Positions 9,387 to 21,353 are shown, numbered from the stretch's first letter. The stretch: 64,000 nucleotides of DNA from Candidatus Sumerlaeota bacterium (GCA_016928995.1 JAFGJS010000026.1:1-64000); one strand, 5' to 3'. The notes: a model not told the origin generated them from the letters alone. Made by a program: numbers and translations.

Positions 9387-10505
9387 TCATTGCGCCTGAG
9401 ATCGAAAGAACTCTGGATTCTTCATCGGCGGAGGATCGAGGATTTCGTAGTAAAAATTGCGCTGGCGAGGCTCCAGGCCGATGTCGCGGATCATATCGAG
9501 CAGATCGCTTTCGTGCACATCGTGCGAGCAACCCGCCGCGCTGACCACGTTCTCCTCCAGCATCGTGCTGCCTACGTCGTTGCCGCCGAACATCAGGCCG
9601 ATTTGACACATCTGCTTCCCTTGCGTGACCCACGACGCCTGGATGTTGCGGAAGTTGTCGAGATACAGCCGCGAAATCGCCAGCGTCTTGAGGTATTCAT
9701 GCCCGCCCACCATCGGCACGTCTTGCATGCCCGGCGTGTTTTCCGCTTGAAACGTCCACGGAATAAAGGCGATGAAGCCTCCCGTCTCGTCCTGCAAGCC
9801 GCGGATCCGGCGCAGATGCTCCACGCGATCCTCATATTGCTCCACGTGGCCGAACATCATCGTGGCCGAAGTCTTCATCCCGAGTTTGTGCGCCTCGCGC
9901 ATCACGCCGATCCATTCATCGGACGTGGCCTTGCGCGGCGCGATCTGCTTCCGCACGCGCTCGCTCAGGATTTCCGCGCCGCCGCCGGGCAGGCTCTCCA
10001 GTCCGGCCGCCATGAGCCGCTGGAGCGTCTCGCGTACGCTCAGCCGGTTCATCTTCGTGAAGTGGATGATCTCCGGCGGCGAGAAGCAGTGCATCTGCAA
10101 CATCGGGAACTCGGACTTGGCCCAGCGCAGCAGTTCCTCGTACCATTCGAGTTTCAGCGTGGGATGATGCCCGCCCTGCATCAACACCTGCGTGCCGCCG
10201 TGCGCCGCGGTCTCGGCGAATTTCTGCCGCATCGTCTCGCGATCCAGCACGTAGCCCTTTTCCGCATCCTTGGGCTTGGCGTAAAACGCGCAAAACTGAC
10301 AATCGACCACGCAGACGTTCGTATAGTTCACGTTCCGGTCTACGATATACGTCGCCACTTTCTCCGGAATCTTACGCCAGCGCGCCGCATTCGCCGCCTG
10401 CCCCAGCGCCAACAGATCATTCGACCGGAACAGCGCCAGACATTCCTCGTCGGTGATACGTTCACCGTTGAAAGATTTTTGTAATATCGACGATAGTGGC
10501 TTCAT
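9387..10505 (-). CDS. mqnC: cyclic dehypoxanthinyl futalosine synthase MqnC
   Basis: A 372-residue radical SAM enzyme of the futalosine menaquinone pathway. It converts dehypoxanthine futalosine to its cyclic form. The [4Fe-4S] motif CVVDCQFC (C-x3-C-x2-C) lies near residue 64, followed by the family landmarks GGHHPTLKLEWYEEL, LPGGGAEIL and FGHVEQYEDRVEHL. The PKDAEKGYVL region after the cluster and the HHP motif match MqnC better than MqnE, which is encoded separately at 13504-14649. The ATG overlaps the stop of the small upstream gene as ATGA. mqnA, mqnB and mqnD are not in this window. Confidence 0.9.
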   Translation of the reverse strand: MKPLSSILQKSFNGERITDEECLALFRSNDLLALGQAANAARWRKIPEKVATYIVDRNVNYTNVCVVDCQFCAFYAKPKDAEKGYVLDRETMRQKFAETAAHGGTQVLMQGGHHPTLKLEWYEELLRWAKSEFPMLQMHCFSPPEIIHFTKMNRLSVRETLQRLMAAGLESLPGGGAEILSERVRKQIAPRKATSDEWIGVMREAHKLGMKTSATMMFGHVEQYEDRVEHLRRIRGLQDETGGFIAFIPWTFQAENTPGMQDVPMVGGHEYLKTLAISRLYLDNFRNIQASWVTQGKQMCQIGLMFGGNDVGSTMLEENVVSAAGCSHDVHESDLLDMIRDIGLEPRQRNFYYEILDPPPMKNPEFFRSQAQ

Positions 10506-10804
10506 TCTGTATGGTTCTTACCTAATTTTAAATTAATTGGAGTTTTTCCATCGTATAAACGTTCGAATTGATGAAGAGCCTGACTTAAATTAGATTCTTT
10601 TATCAATGATGCAATAACTATAGCTTTATACAGATCTGAAATTTGCTGACGAAATTCCTCTTCGCGTCTCAGTTGATCATCATTATCACGCTTACGATTA
10701 TCTTCCAATTTCTCAATTAATCGATTGTTTTGGTTTGATACATGCCAGATACCACAAGTGGCTATGGCCATAACTGCCGTTACGAAAATCATCAACCAGT
10801 CCAT
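10502..10804 (-). CDS. small membrane-anchored coiled-coil protein, 100 aa
   Basis: An AT-rich gene with GGAG about 8 bases before the ATG. Residues 1-22 (MDWLMIFVTAVMAIATCGIW) form a membrane helix. Residues 25-60 are highly charged (EKLEDNRKRDNDDQLRREEE) and predict a coiled coil, followed by a short helical tail. I know no named family, though similar short anchored coiled coils are common near mobile regions. The stop overlaps the mqnC start by 4 bases, so expression may be coupled. Its composition differs clearly from the flanking GC-rich mqn and ftsH genes, which suggests late acquisition. Confidence 0.65.
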   Translation of the reverse strand: MDWLMIFVTAVMAIATCGIWHVSNQNNRLIEKLEDNRKRDNDDQLRREEEFRQQISDLYKAIVIASLIKESNLSQALHQFERLYDGKTPINLKLGKNHTE

Positions 10805-10841
10805 AATGCAATCTCCTTGTGATAATCCAGAAATTCATGAT

Positions 10842-10943
10842 AAACCACAGAGAGCACAGAGGTCACAGAGAACGATACAATAAAAACACAAAAAGAACCT
10901 CTGTGTCCTGTGGTTTTTTTATCATGTGTTCTCTGTGGTTTTA
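10842..10943. repeat. palindromic ACCACAGAG-type intergenic repeat
   Basis: A near-palindrome: the left arm at 10843-10863 (AACCACAGAGAGCACAGAGG) pairs with a right arm at about 10897-10915 ending in CCTGTGGTT. A third partial copy (TTCTCTGTGGTTTTA) runs to 10943, reaching the stop of the 89-residue gene. Transcripts in either direction could fold into a hairpin followed by a T run (TTTTTTT on the plus strand). It may act as a terminator between the nucleotidyltransferase cassette and the small membrane gene. Repeats with this CCACAGAG core are scattered in many environmental genomes. Confidence 0.7.
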
Positions 10944-11210
10944 TTGATCAGTGCTATAATTCCGATTGATAGCGCGGATGATCGCTTCGTGCTGCTCCTG
11001 TGGAAAATCATGCCCATAAAAACGCAAAAATGTATGTTTACGCAATTCTGCTTCGCTGATGTTGTCACCGAATTCATGCTTGATGCCGGTAATCGCCATA
11101 GCCCTAGCGGAATCAAACATGTCGCAGCATTTGCGGAAACGCTCTTGCGGAGTGAGACGCATGATCATTTGATGGTACAACACATCGATTTCCCGCGCGG
11201 TGTCATTCAT
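10941..11210 (-). CDS. 89-aa partner protein of the nucleotidyltransferase
   Basis: A small acidic, all-helical protein with the pattern TPQERFRKCCDMFDSARAMA, then LRKHTFLRFYGHDFPQEQ near the C-terminus. I recall similar short proteins (CDMFD-ARA, then FLRFYG-DF) encoded next to nucleotidyltransferase-like genes, but know no assigned function. Its ATG at 11210 overlaps the end of the upstream gene by 8 bases, so the two are almost certainly co-expressed. The pairing resembles a two-gene toxin-antitoxin-like cassette, which is inference from arrangement alone. The gene ends at the palindromic repeat. Confidence 0.75.
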   Translation of the reverse strand: MNDTAREIDVLYHQMIMRLTPQERFRKCCDMFDSARAMAITGIKHEFGDNISEAELRKHTFLRFYGHDFPQEQHEAIIRAINRNYSTDQ

Positions 11211-11754
11211 TTCCCTGGACCTTTCGCCAGAGCGTTTCCAGTTCCAGCCTCTCCACCCAATGCTCGATATGATTACGATCCAAGTCCGTTCGATCCTGCA
11301 ATAAAGACTTTACATCGCGCATCTGCAACTCCGATTCGCTATCGCGCGCCCATTGCAGTTTGGCGAGGATCAAATCCTCCGGTGATACCGTGCATACAGG
11401 CACATCATCATGCTGGATCACTTCCCGTCGTTGGAACTCCTGCTCGAAATACGCCCCGTTTTTCCTGATGATGAAGTCTGCTTTGATGATCCATTCGCGA
11501 TGCAGGATATTGAAAATGCTTTGTTCGTCAACAGCTCGCTGAACGCTATCCAGCTGGATGAAACAGTCTTGCTCGAAGGCCCGGACAAACAATGGTATTT
11601 TTCTGCGGTTTAATTCAATCACCATATCGATGTCTCGCGTTGTACGCAGCATGGAGTACAAAGCCATCGCACAAGAGCCGGTGAGCATATATGGAACATC
11701 CAATTCATTCAACCGGCGCGCAATGAGTTTGGTAAACTCCATTTGTTCCTGCAT
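11203..11754 (-). CDS. nucleotidyltransferase-fold protein (AbiEii/DUF6036-like)
   Basis: The 183-residue protein carries the minimal nucleotidyltransferase signature: YMLTGSCAMALYSMLRTTRD followed by IDMVIE. This is the G-S glycine turn, then the D-x-D metal-binding pair. Further on, VSPEDLILAKLQWARDSESE and the KSLLQD helix are typical of AbiEii/DUF6036-like proteins. Members of this superfamily transfer nucleotides to proteins or tRNA, and several are toxins. It follows the GT-C gene by 17 bases and overlaps the 89-residue gene by 8. GAGG lies 10 bases before the ATG. The AT-rich composition and flanking repeat suggest an inserted cassette. Target and activity are unknown. Confidence 0.82.
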   Translation of the reverse strand: MQEQMEFTKLIARRLNELDVPYMLTGSCAMALYSMLRTTRDIDMVIELNRRKIPLFVRAFEQDCFIQLDSVQRAVDEQSIFNILHREWIIKADFIIRKNGAYFEQEFQRREVIQHDDVPVCTVSPEDLILAKLQWARDSESELQMRDVKSLLQDRTDLDRNHIEHWVERLELETLWRKVQGNE

Positions 11755-11771
11755 TGAGTTATGCCTCGAAA

Positions 11772-13481
11772 TTATTTATCCGCGATGATCAGTTGCTTCG
11801 CGTATGCGAGCGAATGAATTTTTGTCTGTCCGTCGATCTCGATTTGCCGCGCAAGCCGGTAAAAGTTTTCCATGATCAATCCATCCGGCCAAGTTAAATC
11901 TTTTCGTGCGTACATTTCAACCAAACATCCATCCGTCCGTTCATGCAGCAACAGACGGTAACGCTGCCGAAATCGCTCCGCCCATTGCGCGTCGAACGCC
12001 TTGCTCGAAGGATCCAACTCCAGGCTGCCGGGAGTGATGAAAATCTCCGCTCCGCTGTCGTAGGCGATCTTGCTGAACGAATCCCGGCCCAGGCGCTGAA
12101 GATTCGCCGGAGTGGCGATGCCGACAACATCCTCGCAGCGCAAGCCGGAATGATAACCCACGATGCCGATCTCCGGCGCGGCGAAGGTCCATTCCGGATC
12201 GGCGTAACGATTGAGCCACTGCCCCATCGCCTTATAGCACTTATACTCGCTGTAGTCGTATCCGCCTTCCATCACGGAAGCCAGATACATCGGGAAGAAA
12301 AACAGGCAATATCCGAGTCCATAGCCCGTGATAACGCTAGCCAGCAGGATTCCATATCGCTGGCGCTTCGACTCGATAACAGCTGCCGCGGCAGCATCGC
12401 TGACCAGAAATCCCAGCGGCTCCAGACCGCAACGCCAGCGCCAAAGCCCCGCGATGGCGACGCCGAAAAAAGGAATCAGCATCAGCTTCGGCGCGTACAG
12501 GTACCAGGGATAGCTGCCCGGCGCGCGGCCGATAATGAATGCCGCGGCATGCAACGCGCCAAACAGACCGATCAATCCCAGGAGACGGTAAGCGCGGATG
12601 TCGAGGCGCCGGAGGCGATAGAATGTCCACGGCGCGGCGCAAGCCAGAAACAACAGCAACAGCCCCCAAATCGGGATGTAGATATCCAGGCGAACCAGAT
12701 ATGTTTTCCAAAATGACAGCACGGTGTTCCAACCCAGATGCGCCTGGTGCATTTTCGCCGTCACGGAGTCCGGTAGCACCGAATCATAATGCGTGAGCAA
12801 GAGCCACAGGAATGGCAGGCCGGTCAGCAAACAGGCGCCTGCGGTCGTGAGTAGATCGCGCAGGCGGAATTCATTTTTCCCATATGCTATGCGGCCAACG
12901 AGCCAATACACGGCATACGCCACGCAGATCAACGCACCTTCGGTTCGGGCGCATGCGACCAATCCCAGCAGGATTCCAGTCGCCAGATTCCAGCGCCGCG
13001 CAGCGCAAAGCCCAGCCGCCAAGGCCAACGCCCCAAAGAGCATTGTCTCCATGCCTTTGATAAACATCAATTCCTGTGGTTGTAGAAAATAGATCAGCGG
13101 GAACAGGCAGGCATAAATCTTATCTCGCAATAGCAGATATCCAAAGAGCCAAAGCAGCGCGGCTGTCGCGCTAAACGTCAGTGCCTGGATCACGGTTTCG
13201 ATACGCAGCACGCTCACCGGCGCCACCTTGCGCAGCGCGGCCAGCAGCATAAGATACAACGGCGATGTGCTGACCTGCACACGCTCGCCGGGATTGTAAT
13301 ACGGGCCATCGCCCGCCGCGAAATTTTCCGCGGTGCGAAAGGTGATGAATGCGTCGTCGATGCATGTTTCAAAACCCAGCAGGATCCAGCCCGATGCGCC
13401 GCCCGCGACAATCAGCAGCGCCAGCAGCATCAGTTGGATGAAACGGCGCGAAACGCTTTGCAACAGAAAAGATCGAACCAC
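11772..13481 (-). CDS. polytopic GT-C type glycosyltransferase (AftB-like)
   Basis: A membrane protein of about 569 residues with roughly ten hydrophobic helices and a soluble C-terminal domain of about 170 residues. After the first helix comes the GT-C loop (FETCIDDAFITFRTAENFAA, then NPGERVQVSTSPL). This matches arabinofuranosyl/mannosyl-transferase-like proteins that use polyprenyl-phosphate sugars on the periplasmic side. I chose GTG at 13481 because GGAAGG sits 9 bases upstream, in the gap after mqnE. An in-frame ATG at 13541 would overlap the mqnE coding end. The C-terminal part (YADPEWTFAAPEIGIVGY) resembles the periplasmic domain of such enzymes. The acceptor is unknown. Confidence 0.8.
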   Translation of the reverse strand: MVRSFLLQSVSRRFIQLMLLALLIVAGGASGWILLGFETCIDDAFITFRTAENFAAGDGPYYNPGERVQVSTSPLYLMLLAALRKVAPVSVLRIETVIQALTFSATAALLWLFGYLLLRDKIYACLFPLIYFLQPQELMFIKGMETMLFGALALAAGLCAARRWNLATGILLGLVACARTEGALICVAYAVYWLVGRIAYGKNEFRLRDLLTTAGACLLTGLPFLWLLLTHYDSVLPDSVTAKMHQAHLGWNTVLSFWKTYLVRLDIYIPIWGLLLLFLACAAPWTFYRLRRLDIRAYRLLGLIGLFGALHAAAFIIGRAPGSYPWYLYAPKLMLIPFFGVAIAGLWRWRCGLEPLGFLVSDAAAAAVIESKRQRYGILLASVITGYGLGYCLFFFPMYLASVMEGGYDYSEYKCYKAMGQWLNRYADPEWTFAAPEIGIVGYHSGLRCEDVVGIATPANLQRLGRDSFSKIAYDSGAEIFITPGSLELDPSSKAFDAQWAERFRQRYRLLLHERTDGCLVEMYARKDLTWPDGLIMENFYRLARQIEIDGQTKIHSLAYAKQLIIADK

Positions 13482-13503
13482 GCTCTGCGGCCTTCCATTG
13501 TAT

Positions 13504-14649
13504 TTAGCGCTGAACGGAATCGCGTCCGGCGTTGCTGTCATGAATCCGCACGATATCAAACGTCGTGTCACGCTCCACGGGACGGCGTCCGGTCTCGGCG
13601 ATGAGGCGCACGATCTGCTCGACCGGCAGCAGTTGCGGCGTATCGGCGCCGGCGAAATGCGTGATGCGCTCCTCGGTCACGGTGCCGTCGAAATCGTCCG
13701 CGCCAAAATGCAGCGCGGTCTGCGCGAGTTTCAATCCCAACATCGTCCAGTACGCCTTGACATGATCGAAGTTGTCCAGCATCAAGCGCCCCACGGCGAT
13801 GCAGCGCAGATCGGTCTGCCCCGTGGCGTGGCGCAAATGCGAAAGTTTCGGCGTATTTTCCGGGTGAAAATGCAGCGGAATGAAAGTCATGAAGCCGCCG
13901 GTTTCATCCTGTAATCCGCGCAGCCGCAGCATATGATCCAGACGATCCTCGGCCGACTCCACATGGCCGTAAAGCATCGTGGCGTTCGACTTCACTCCCA
14001 GCTGATGCGCCGTTCGATGCACCTCGCTCCATTTGTCCCAGCGGATCTTCTGTTTGCAGATCTGATCGTGGACGTGATCGGCGAAAATCTCCGCTCCGCC
14101 TCCGGGCATCGAATTCAGCCCGGCCTCAATCAGCTCGGTCAGGACTTCCTCGTATGACTTGCGGAACTTGCGCGCGAAATAGTCGATCTCCACGGCGGTG
14201 AAGCCCTTCAGATGCACATGCGGAAATTCCGCCTTCAACGCGCGCAGCATGTCGAGGTAATACTCCCACGGCAATGTGGGATGCAGCCCTCCGACCACAT
14301 GGAACTCGCGCGCGCCAATCGCCACGCCGCGCCGGGCGCGCTCCACGATCTCCTCCACGCTATACACCCAGGCGTGCGCGTCGCCTTCCTTCGCGGAAAA
14401 GGCGCAGAAGTCGCAGCCCAGCGCGCAAATGTTGCAATAGTTGATGTGCTGATTGATGATGAAATACGCGTCGTCGCCGTTTTTCGCCGCGCGCACGATC
14501 CCGGCCAGCTGCCCGGCTCCGATCAAATCAGGCGTTTCGAACAGCACGCGCCCATCCTCCAGGCTCAGCCGCTCCCCTGCCACAACCTTCTCATAGATCG
14601 GCCACAATGCCCGGTCCAGCATAGCAAGGTTGACTACGCATTGTTCCAC
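13504..14649 (-). CDS. mqnE: aminofutalosine synthase MqnE
   Basis: A 381-residue radical SAM enzyme that joins 3-enolpyruvylbenzoate-type chorismate product and SAM to form aminofutalosine, an early step of futalosine menaquinone synthesis. The cluster motif is CALGCDFC near residue 74, preceded by INQHINYCNI. Other landmarks are VVGGLHPTLPWEYYLDML, SMPGGGAEIF, LYGHVESAEDRLDHM and LRGLQDETGGFM. GLHP after the cluster, where mqnC has GHHP, supports MqnE. The frame opens with a GTG at 14649; an ATG nine codons later lacks a ribosome site. It lies 42 bases after secA on the same strand. Confidence 0.9.
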   Translation of the reverse strand: MEQCVVNLAMLDRALWPIYEKVVAGERLSLEDGRVLFETPDLIGAGQLAGIVRAAKNGDDAYFIINQHINYCNICALGCDFCAFSAKEGDAHAWVYSVEEIVERARRGVAIGAREFHVVGGLHPTLPWEYYLDMLRALKAEFPHVHLKGFTAVEIDYFARKFRKSYEEVLTELIEAGLNSMPGGGAEIFADHVHDQICKQKIRWDKWSEVHRTAHQLGVKSNATMLYGHVESAEDRLDHMLRLRGLQDETGGFMTFIPLHFHPENTPKLSHLRHATGQTDLRCIAVGRLMLDNFDHVKAYWTMLGLKLAQTALHFGADDFDGTVTEERITHFAGADTPQLLPVEQIVRLIAETGRRPVERDTTFDIVRIHDSNAGRDSVQR

Positions 14650-14691
14650 GAGGCACCGACTCTTTCTGTTCCCAGACAGTGTCTAGGATTT

Positions 14692-18162
<3,471 letters not shown>

Positions 18163-18575
18163 ACTGAATTTTCCATCAAGAATATTTGGATCAAAAGAAC
18201 CGCCCGGAACAAAAACAGGTCATTCTTCCGCAATAAACATGCCGTCTGAAACGGCGATATTGCCAGATAATGGCATACAATCCAATGACCATAGGCTCCT
18301 CTAAAGGGCTTGTCAACACGTAGCAACGTATCAAATCGCCGATTATGACACAGTATTTTGCCCAACGCGGACATACATGTTGCAAAATGATCCGGTTCAC
18401 AGCGATTGAATTTAAAATGAGCCTGTTCAGCCTTGTTTGGCTCAAATGATGGATGAAAACAATCGCTCCAACCAACTCCTCAATGGAAAGTCTCATCTTC
18501 GATGATCAGTTTTGGGTTGATCATTTCATACAGGCAAGGTTCAATTTCGGATATAATTGCTGGAAGACGCCGATA
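18163..18575. other. divergent intergenic region between secA and the Gfo/Idh gene
   Basis: About 410 bases without a convincing gene. On the minus strand it holds the candidate secA promoter (18288-18316). On the plus strand, TATAAT at 18552-18557 is a possible -10 element for the oxidoreductase, without a clear -35. Short frames inside have no ribosome sites or recognisable products. Confidence 0.5.
18288..18316 (-). promoter_or_regulatory. candidate sigma-70-type promoter for secA
   Basis: Minus-strand TTGACA (18316-18311) and TATGGT (18293-18288) are spaced by exactly 17 bases, about 125 bases before the secA start. The -35 is perfect and the -10 is weak. No other good pair was seen in the divergent region. 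Confidence 0.42.
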
Positions 18576-19586
18576 ATGAATCCTGCTTCGCAACTCAACA
18601 TCTGTGTGATCGGCCTGGGGAAGATGGGCGTGATGCATTGCGCGATGAGCTCGGCTTTACCGCAGACTCAGCTCTGTGCGGTTGTGGATCGCGACGCAAA
18701 ACTGGGCAAGCAACTCCGCAGCATGGGAGCCGACGCTCCGTACTTCAACTCCGTGGAAGCCATGCTGAACAGCGTGAAGCGCGTGGACGCTGCAATCCTG
18801 GCCACGCCGCAATTCACGCATCGGGCGCTGGGCGAGCAATGCCTGGCTGCGGGTCTGCATGTGCTGACGGAGAAACCGCTGGCGCATACGCTGGCGGACG
18901 CCGAGGCGATGGCGGCCGCGGCGGCGAAGCATGCGGATCGCATTACGGCAATTGGCTTCATGAAGGGGCACTATCCGCTGTGGATCGAGGCGGCGCGGCG
19001 CTTGAAAGACGGCTGGATCGGCGAGCCGGAATCGTTCAAGGCCAGCGTGAACCTCAGCCAGGTGTTCAAGCCGATGAAAGGCTGGACGTTCACCAAGGAC
19101 CAAGCCGGCGGCGGTGTGCTGATCAATACGGGCATTCATCTGGTGCATCTGCTGACGATGCTGTTCGGTCCGGATGCGCATGTGATTTCGGCCGAGGGCG
19201 GACCGGTGCACAGCGCGGTGGAGGATCGGATCACGGCGATCATGCAGTTCCCCAACGGTGGCCCGCACGGAACCTATTCGGCGAACTGGAGCGTCGAAGG
19301 CTTCCCTACCGAGGCGACGCGGGTGGATATCGAAGGCGACGCAGGCAGAATGTCCATCACCGACGACTGGTTGCGTCACAGCGACGGCACGGCGCTGCAT
19401 CGCAGCGAGTTCGATCGCGCGGCGTTCAACGCCAGTCCGGATTACGGCGGCGAGGGTTGGTATAATCAACTGGAGGATTTCGCGCAGGCGATCATTCAGG
19501 ACGGCCGCACCGCGCGTTATGACTGGCAATACGGCCTGGCCGTGCAGCGCATCGTGGACGCGATGTACCGCAAACTCGAAGGATAA
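18576..19586 (+). CDS. Gfo/Idh/MocA-family NAD(P)-dependent oxidoreductase
   Basis: A 336-residue sugar-dehydrogenase-type protein. The N-terminal Rossmann fold begins INICVIGLGKMGVMHCAM-like (the GLGKMG dinucleotide loop). TEKPLAHTLADAEAM contains the conserved EKP lysine. The C-terminal sheet domain has DQAGGGVLINTGIHLVHLL, including the GGG-x-L-x-D/N-x2-H-like active-site stretch. I start at ATG 18576, which has GGAAGA 11 bases upstream and gives the expected short N-terminus, not the longer frame. It lies 16 bases before a gene of unknown function and is probably co-transcribed with it. The substrate is unknown; the family oxidises sugars, inositols or their derivatives. Confidence 0.9.
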   Translation: MNPASQLNICVIGLGKMGVMHCAMSSALPQTQLCAVVDRDAKLGKQLRSMGADAPYFNSVEAMLNSVKRVDAAILATPQFTHRALGEQCLAAGLHVLTEKPLAHTLADAEAMAAAAAKHADRITAIGFMKGHYPLWIEAARRLKDGWIGEPESFKASVNLSQVFKPMKGWTFTKDQAGGGVLINTGIHLVHLLTMLFGPDAHVISAEGGPVHSAVEDRITAIMQFPNGGPHGTYSANWSVEGFPTEATRVDIEGDAGRMSITDDWLRHSDGTALHRSEFDRAAFNASPDYGGEGWYNQLEDFAQAIIQDGRTARYDWQYGLAVQRIVDAMYRKLEG

Positions 19587-19602
19587 GACGAACTTGAATC
19601 GC

Positions 19603-20409
19603 ATGATTCCATTGCCAAAAAAAATTTTATCGGGAACATCGCTGACGCATCCGGCGCCGAATAATACGGCAGGTGATTCTGTCTCGGCGCGACTGGAGCG
19701 GGCGATTGAGCGCGGCGCCGGGGGCTTGATGACGCTGAACAACGCGGAAATACAGCAAGCGTTGCGCGAGATGAAAGAGAAACATCCCGAATTCACTGTG
19801 CTGCCGGTGATCCCGAACGTGCCGGAATTCGTGCGCGAAGCGACGGAGTACGGCATGGCCGGAGCGGGCATCCGGCGCCTGCTGCGCGTGGGATTCATGG
19901 GGGCAGTGCGGCTGGGAATCTTCGGCGTGTTCAAGGCTCCAGCGGTTCTGCTTCAGCGCGATTTCCCCACGATCCTCTCTGTGCTGTTCGAACTCGAAAT
20001 GAACGAATTCCGCAAATTCAATCCGCCGGCCGTGTTTCTGCAGAACCAAATGGCCGACCTCCTGTTGGCGCTGAATAACCGGCGAGCGTTTGCGATGTTC
20101 GCGGAGCAAGCGCGCGACCGCTATGGCGCGGAGCCGGGCGTATTGACGGTGAACTTCGTGCGCATGGCGGAAAAATTGAAGGAATGGGACGTCAAGATCC
20201 GTCTGATCTGCGCCCCGTTCAACCGTGATCAATTCCTGATGCCCGACATCGGCGATGTAACAGGCGACGAATCTTACGCGCCGATTCTGGAGTCCGGCAA
20301 GTTCCAGCTGATCGCGGATCGCATCTCGATCCACTCCCCTACTCCGGACGACGCGCTGGAATGGGCGCTGAACAGCGGCGCGGCATCCAGCGCCATTGTC
20401 AGTTGTTGA
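19603..20409 (+). CDS. conserved protein of unknown function, possible TIM-barrel
   Basis: A 268-residue soluble protein without signal peptide. I do not recognise the family. Alternating strands and helices with glycine-rich turns (AIERGAGGLMTLNNAEIQQA, FTVLPVIPNVPEFVREA) and a late IRLICAPFNRDQFLMPD are compatible with an alpha/beta barrel. GAIS-like catalytic motifs are absent. It follows the Gfo/Idh gene by 16 bases, suggesting a joint role in sugar or polyol catabolism, which is inference. A TTG at 19594 is a possible alternative start, closer to the AAGGA at the end of the upstream gene. An inverted repeat follows the stop. Confidence 0.75.
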   Translation: MIPLPKKILSGTSLTHPAPNNTAGDSVSARLERAIERGAGGLMTLNNAEIQQALREMKEKHPEFTVLPVIPNVPEFVREATEYGMAGAGIRRLLRVGFMGAVRLGIFGVFKAPAVLLQRDFPTILSVLFELEMNEFRKFNPPAVFLQNQMADLLLALNNRRAFAMFAEQARDRYGAEPGVLTVNFVRMAEKLKEWDVKIRLICAPFNRDQFLMPDIGDVTGDESYAPILESGKFQLIADRISIHSPTPDDALEWALNSGAASSAIVSC

Positions 20410-20438
20410 AATCGAATGAGAGAACTGCATCGAATTTT

Positions 20439-20529
20439 CACCACAACGGCACAACGCCACGACGTAAAACGACTTTAAATCTATCAACCATGTAAAAGCA
20501 AAACGTTGTGCCGTCGTGCCGTTGTGGTG
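20439..20529. repeat. imperfect 26-bp inverted repeat (CACCACAACGG type)
   Basis: The left arm at 20439-20464 (starting CACCACAACGGCACAACG) and right arm at 20504-20529 (ending GTGCCGTTGTGGTG) match at about 22 of 26 positions when folded. A loop of about 39 bases separates them. It occupies the gap between the unknown gene and terC. It resembles the other tandem-word palindrome at 10842-10943 in style (CCACA-rich words), but the sequence differs. It may be a mobile intergenic palindrome or a bidirectional terminator. Confidence 0.75.
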
Positions 20530-20582
20530 CACTTTAAGGTTTCATTGAATCTAAATTTCGGATTTCACTTAAGGACATCGCC

Positions 20583-21353
20583 ATGTTGCTATCCGCAACC
20601 GCAAACATCCCGGCGGACGCCGCGCTTTTGAGCATGGACAACCTGCTGGCGCTGCTCACGCTGACCGCCCTGGAAATCGTGCTGGGCATCGACAATATCG
20701 TCGTCATCGCCATCGTGACCGGCAAGCTCCCCAAAGACCAGCAAGGCAAAGCGCGCACGCTTGGTCTGGCGCTAGCCATGATCATGCGCGTGTTGCTATT
20801 GCTTTGCATCAGTTGGTTGATGGGCATGACCAAAATCCTGTTCACCGCATTCGGCCAGGGTTTCACAGGCAAGGATCTGATCCTGCTTACCGGAGGACTG
20901 TTCCTGATCGCCAAAGCCACGCATGAAATCCATCATAACATCGAAGGCCCCACAAGCCCTGAAAAAAGCGCGCAAAAAGCCGTCAGCAACTTCGGCATGG
21001 CCATCGCCATGATTCTCGCCATGGACATGGTCTTTTCACTCGATTCCGTCATCACCGCGGTCGGCATGGCCAATGATGTGAAGATTATGATCACCGCGAT
21101 CATTCTGGCGGTGATTATGATGATGATCTTTTCCGGCGGCATCAGCCGTTTCATCGAGGGGCATCCCACGATTAAAATCCTCGCGCTTTCCTTCCTGCTG
21201 CTGATCGGCGTCATGCTGACTGTGGAAGGCGGGCTGGATCACGCGCATATCGATAAGAAATATATCTACTTCGCCATGGGCTTTTCGCTGGTCGTGGAAT
21301 TAATCAATTTGCGCATACTAAAAAAACAGCAAATCATCACAATCAAATCTTGA
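20583..21353 (+). CDS. TerC-family integral membrane protein
   Basis: A 256-residue polytopic protein with about seven helices. The TerC signature is clear: LTLTALEIVLGIDNIVVIAI with the buried acidic residues, then TGKLP, a long polar loop (HHNIEGPTSPEKSAQKA), and AMDMVFSLDSVITAVGMAN, the second D-x2 repeat half. TerC proteins are linked to metal export, notably manganese during protein secretion, and to tellurite resistance. The exact ion here cannot be read. AAGGA lies 8 bases before the ATG. It stands alone between an inverted repeat and tRNA-Leu. Confidence 0.92.
   Translation: MLLSATANIPADAALLSMDNLLALLTLTALEIVLGIDNIVVIAIVTGKLPKDQQGKARTLGLALAMIMRVLLLLCISWLMGMTKILFTAFGQGFTGKDLILLTGGLFLIAKATHEIHHNIEGPTSPEKSAQKAVSNFGMAIAMILAMDMVFSLDSVITAVGMANDVKIMITAIILAVIMMMIFSGGISRFIEGHPTIKILALSFLLLIGVMLTVEGGLDHAHIDKKYIYFAMGFSLVVELINLRILKKQQIITIKS

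Noticed and set aside
10922-11116. Alternative frame over the 89-residue gene
   Set aside because: It runs through the palindromic repeat, lacks a ribosome site, and the overlapping frame has the better start and overlap with its partner.
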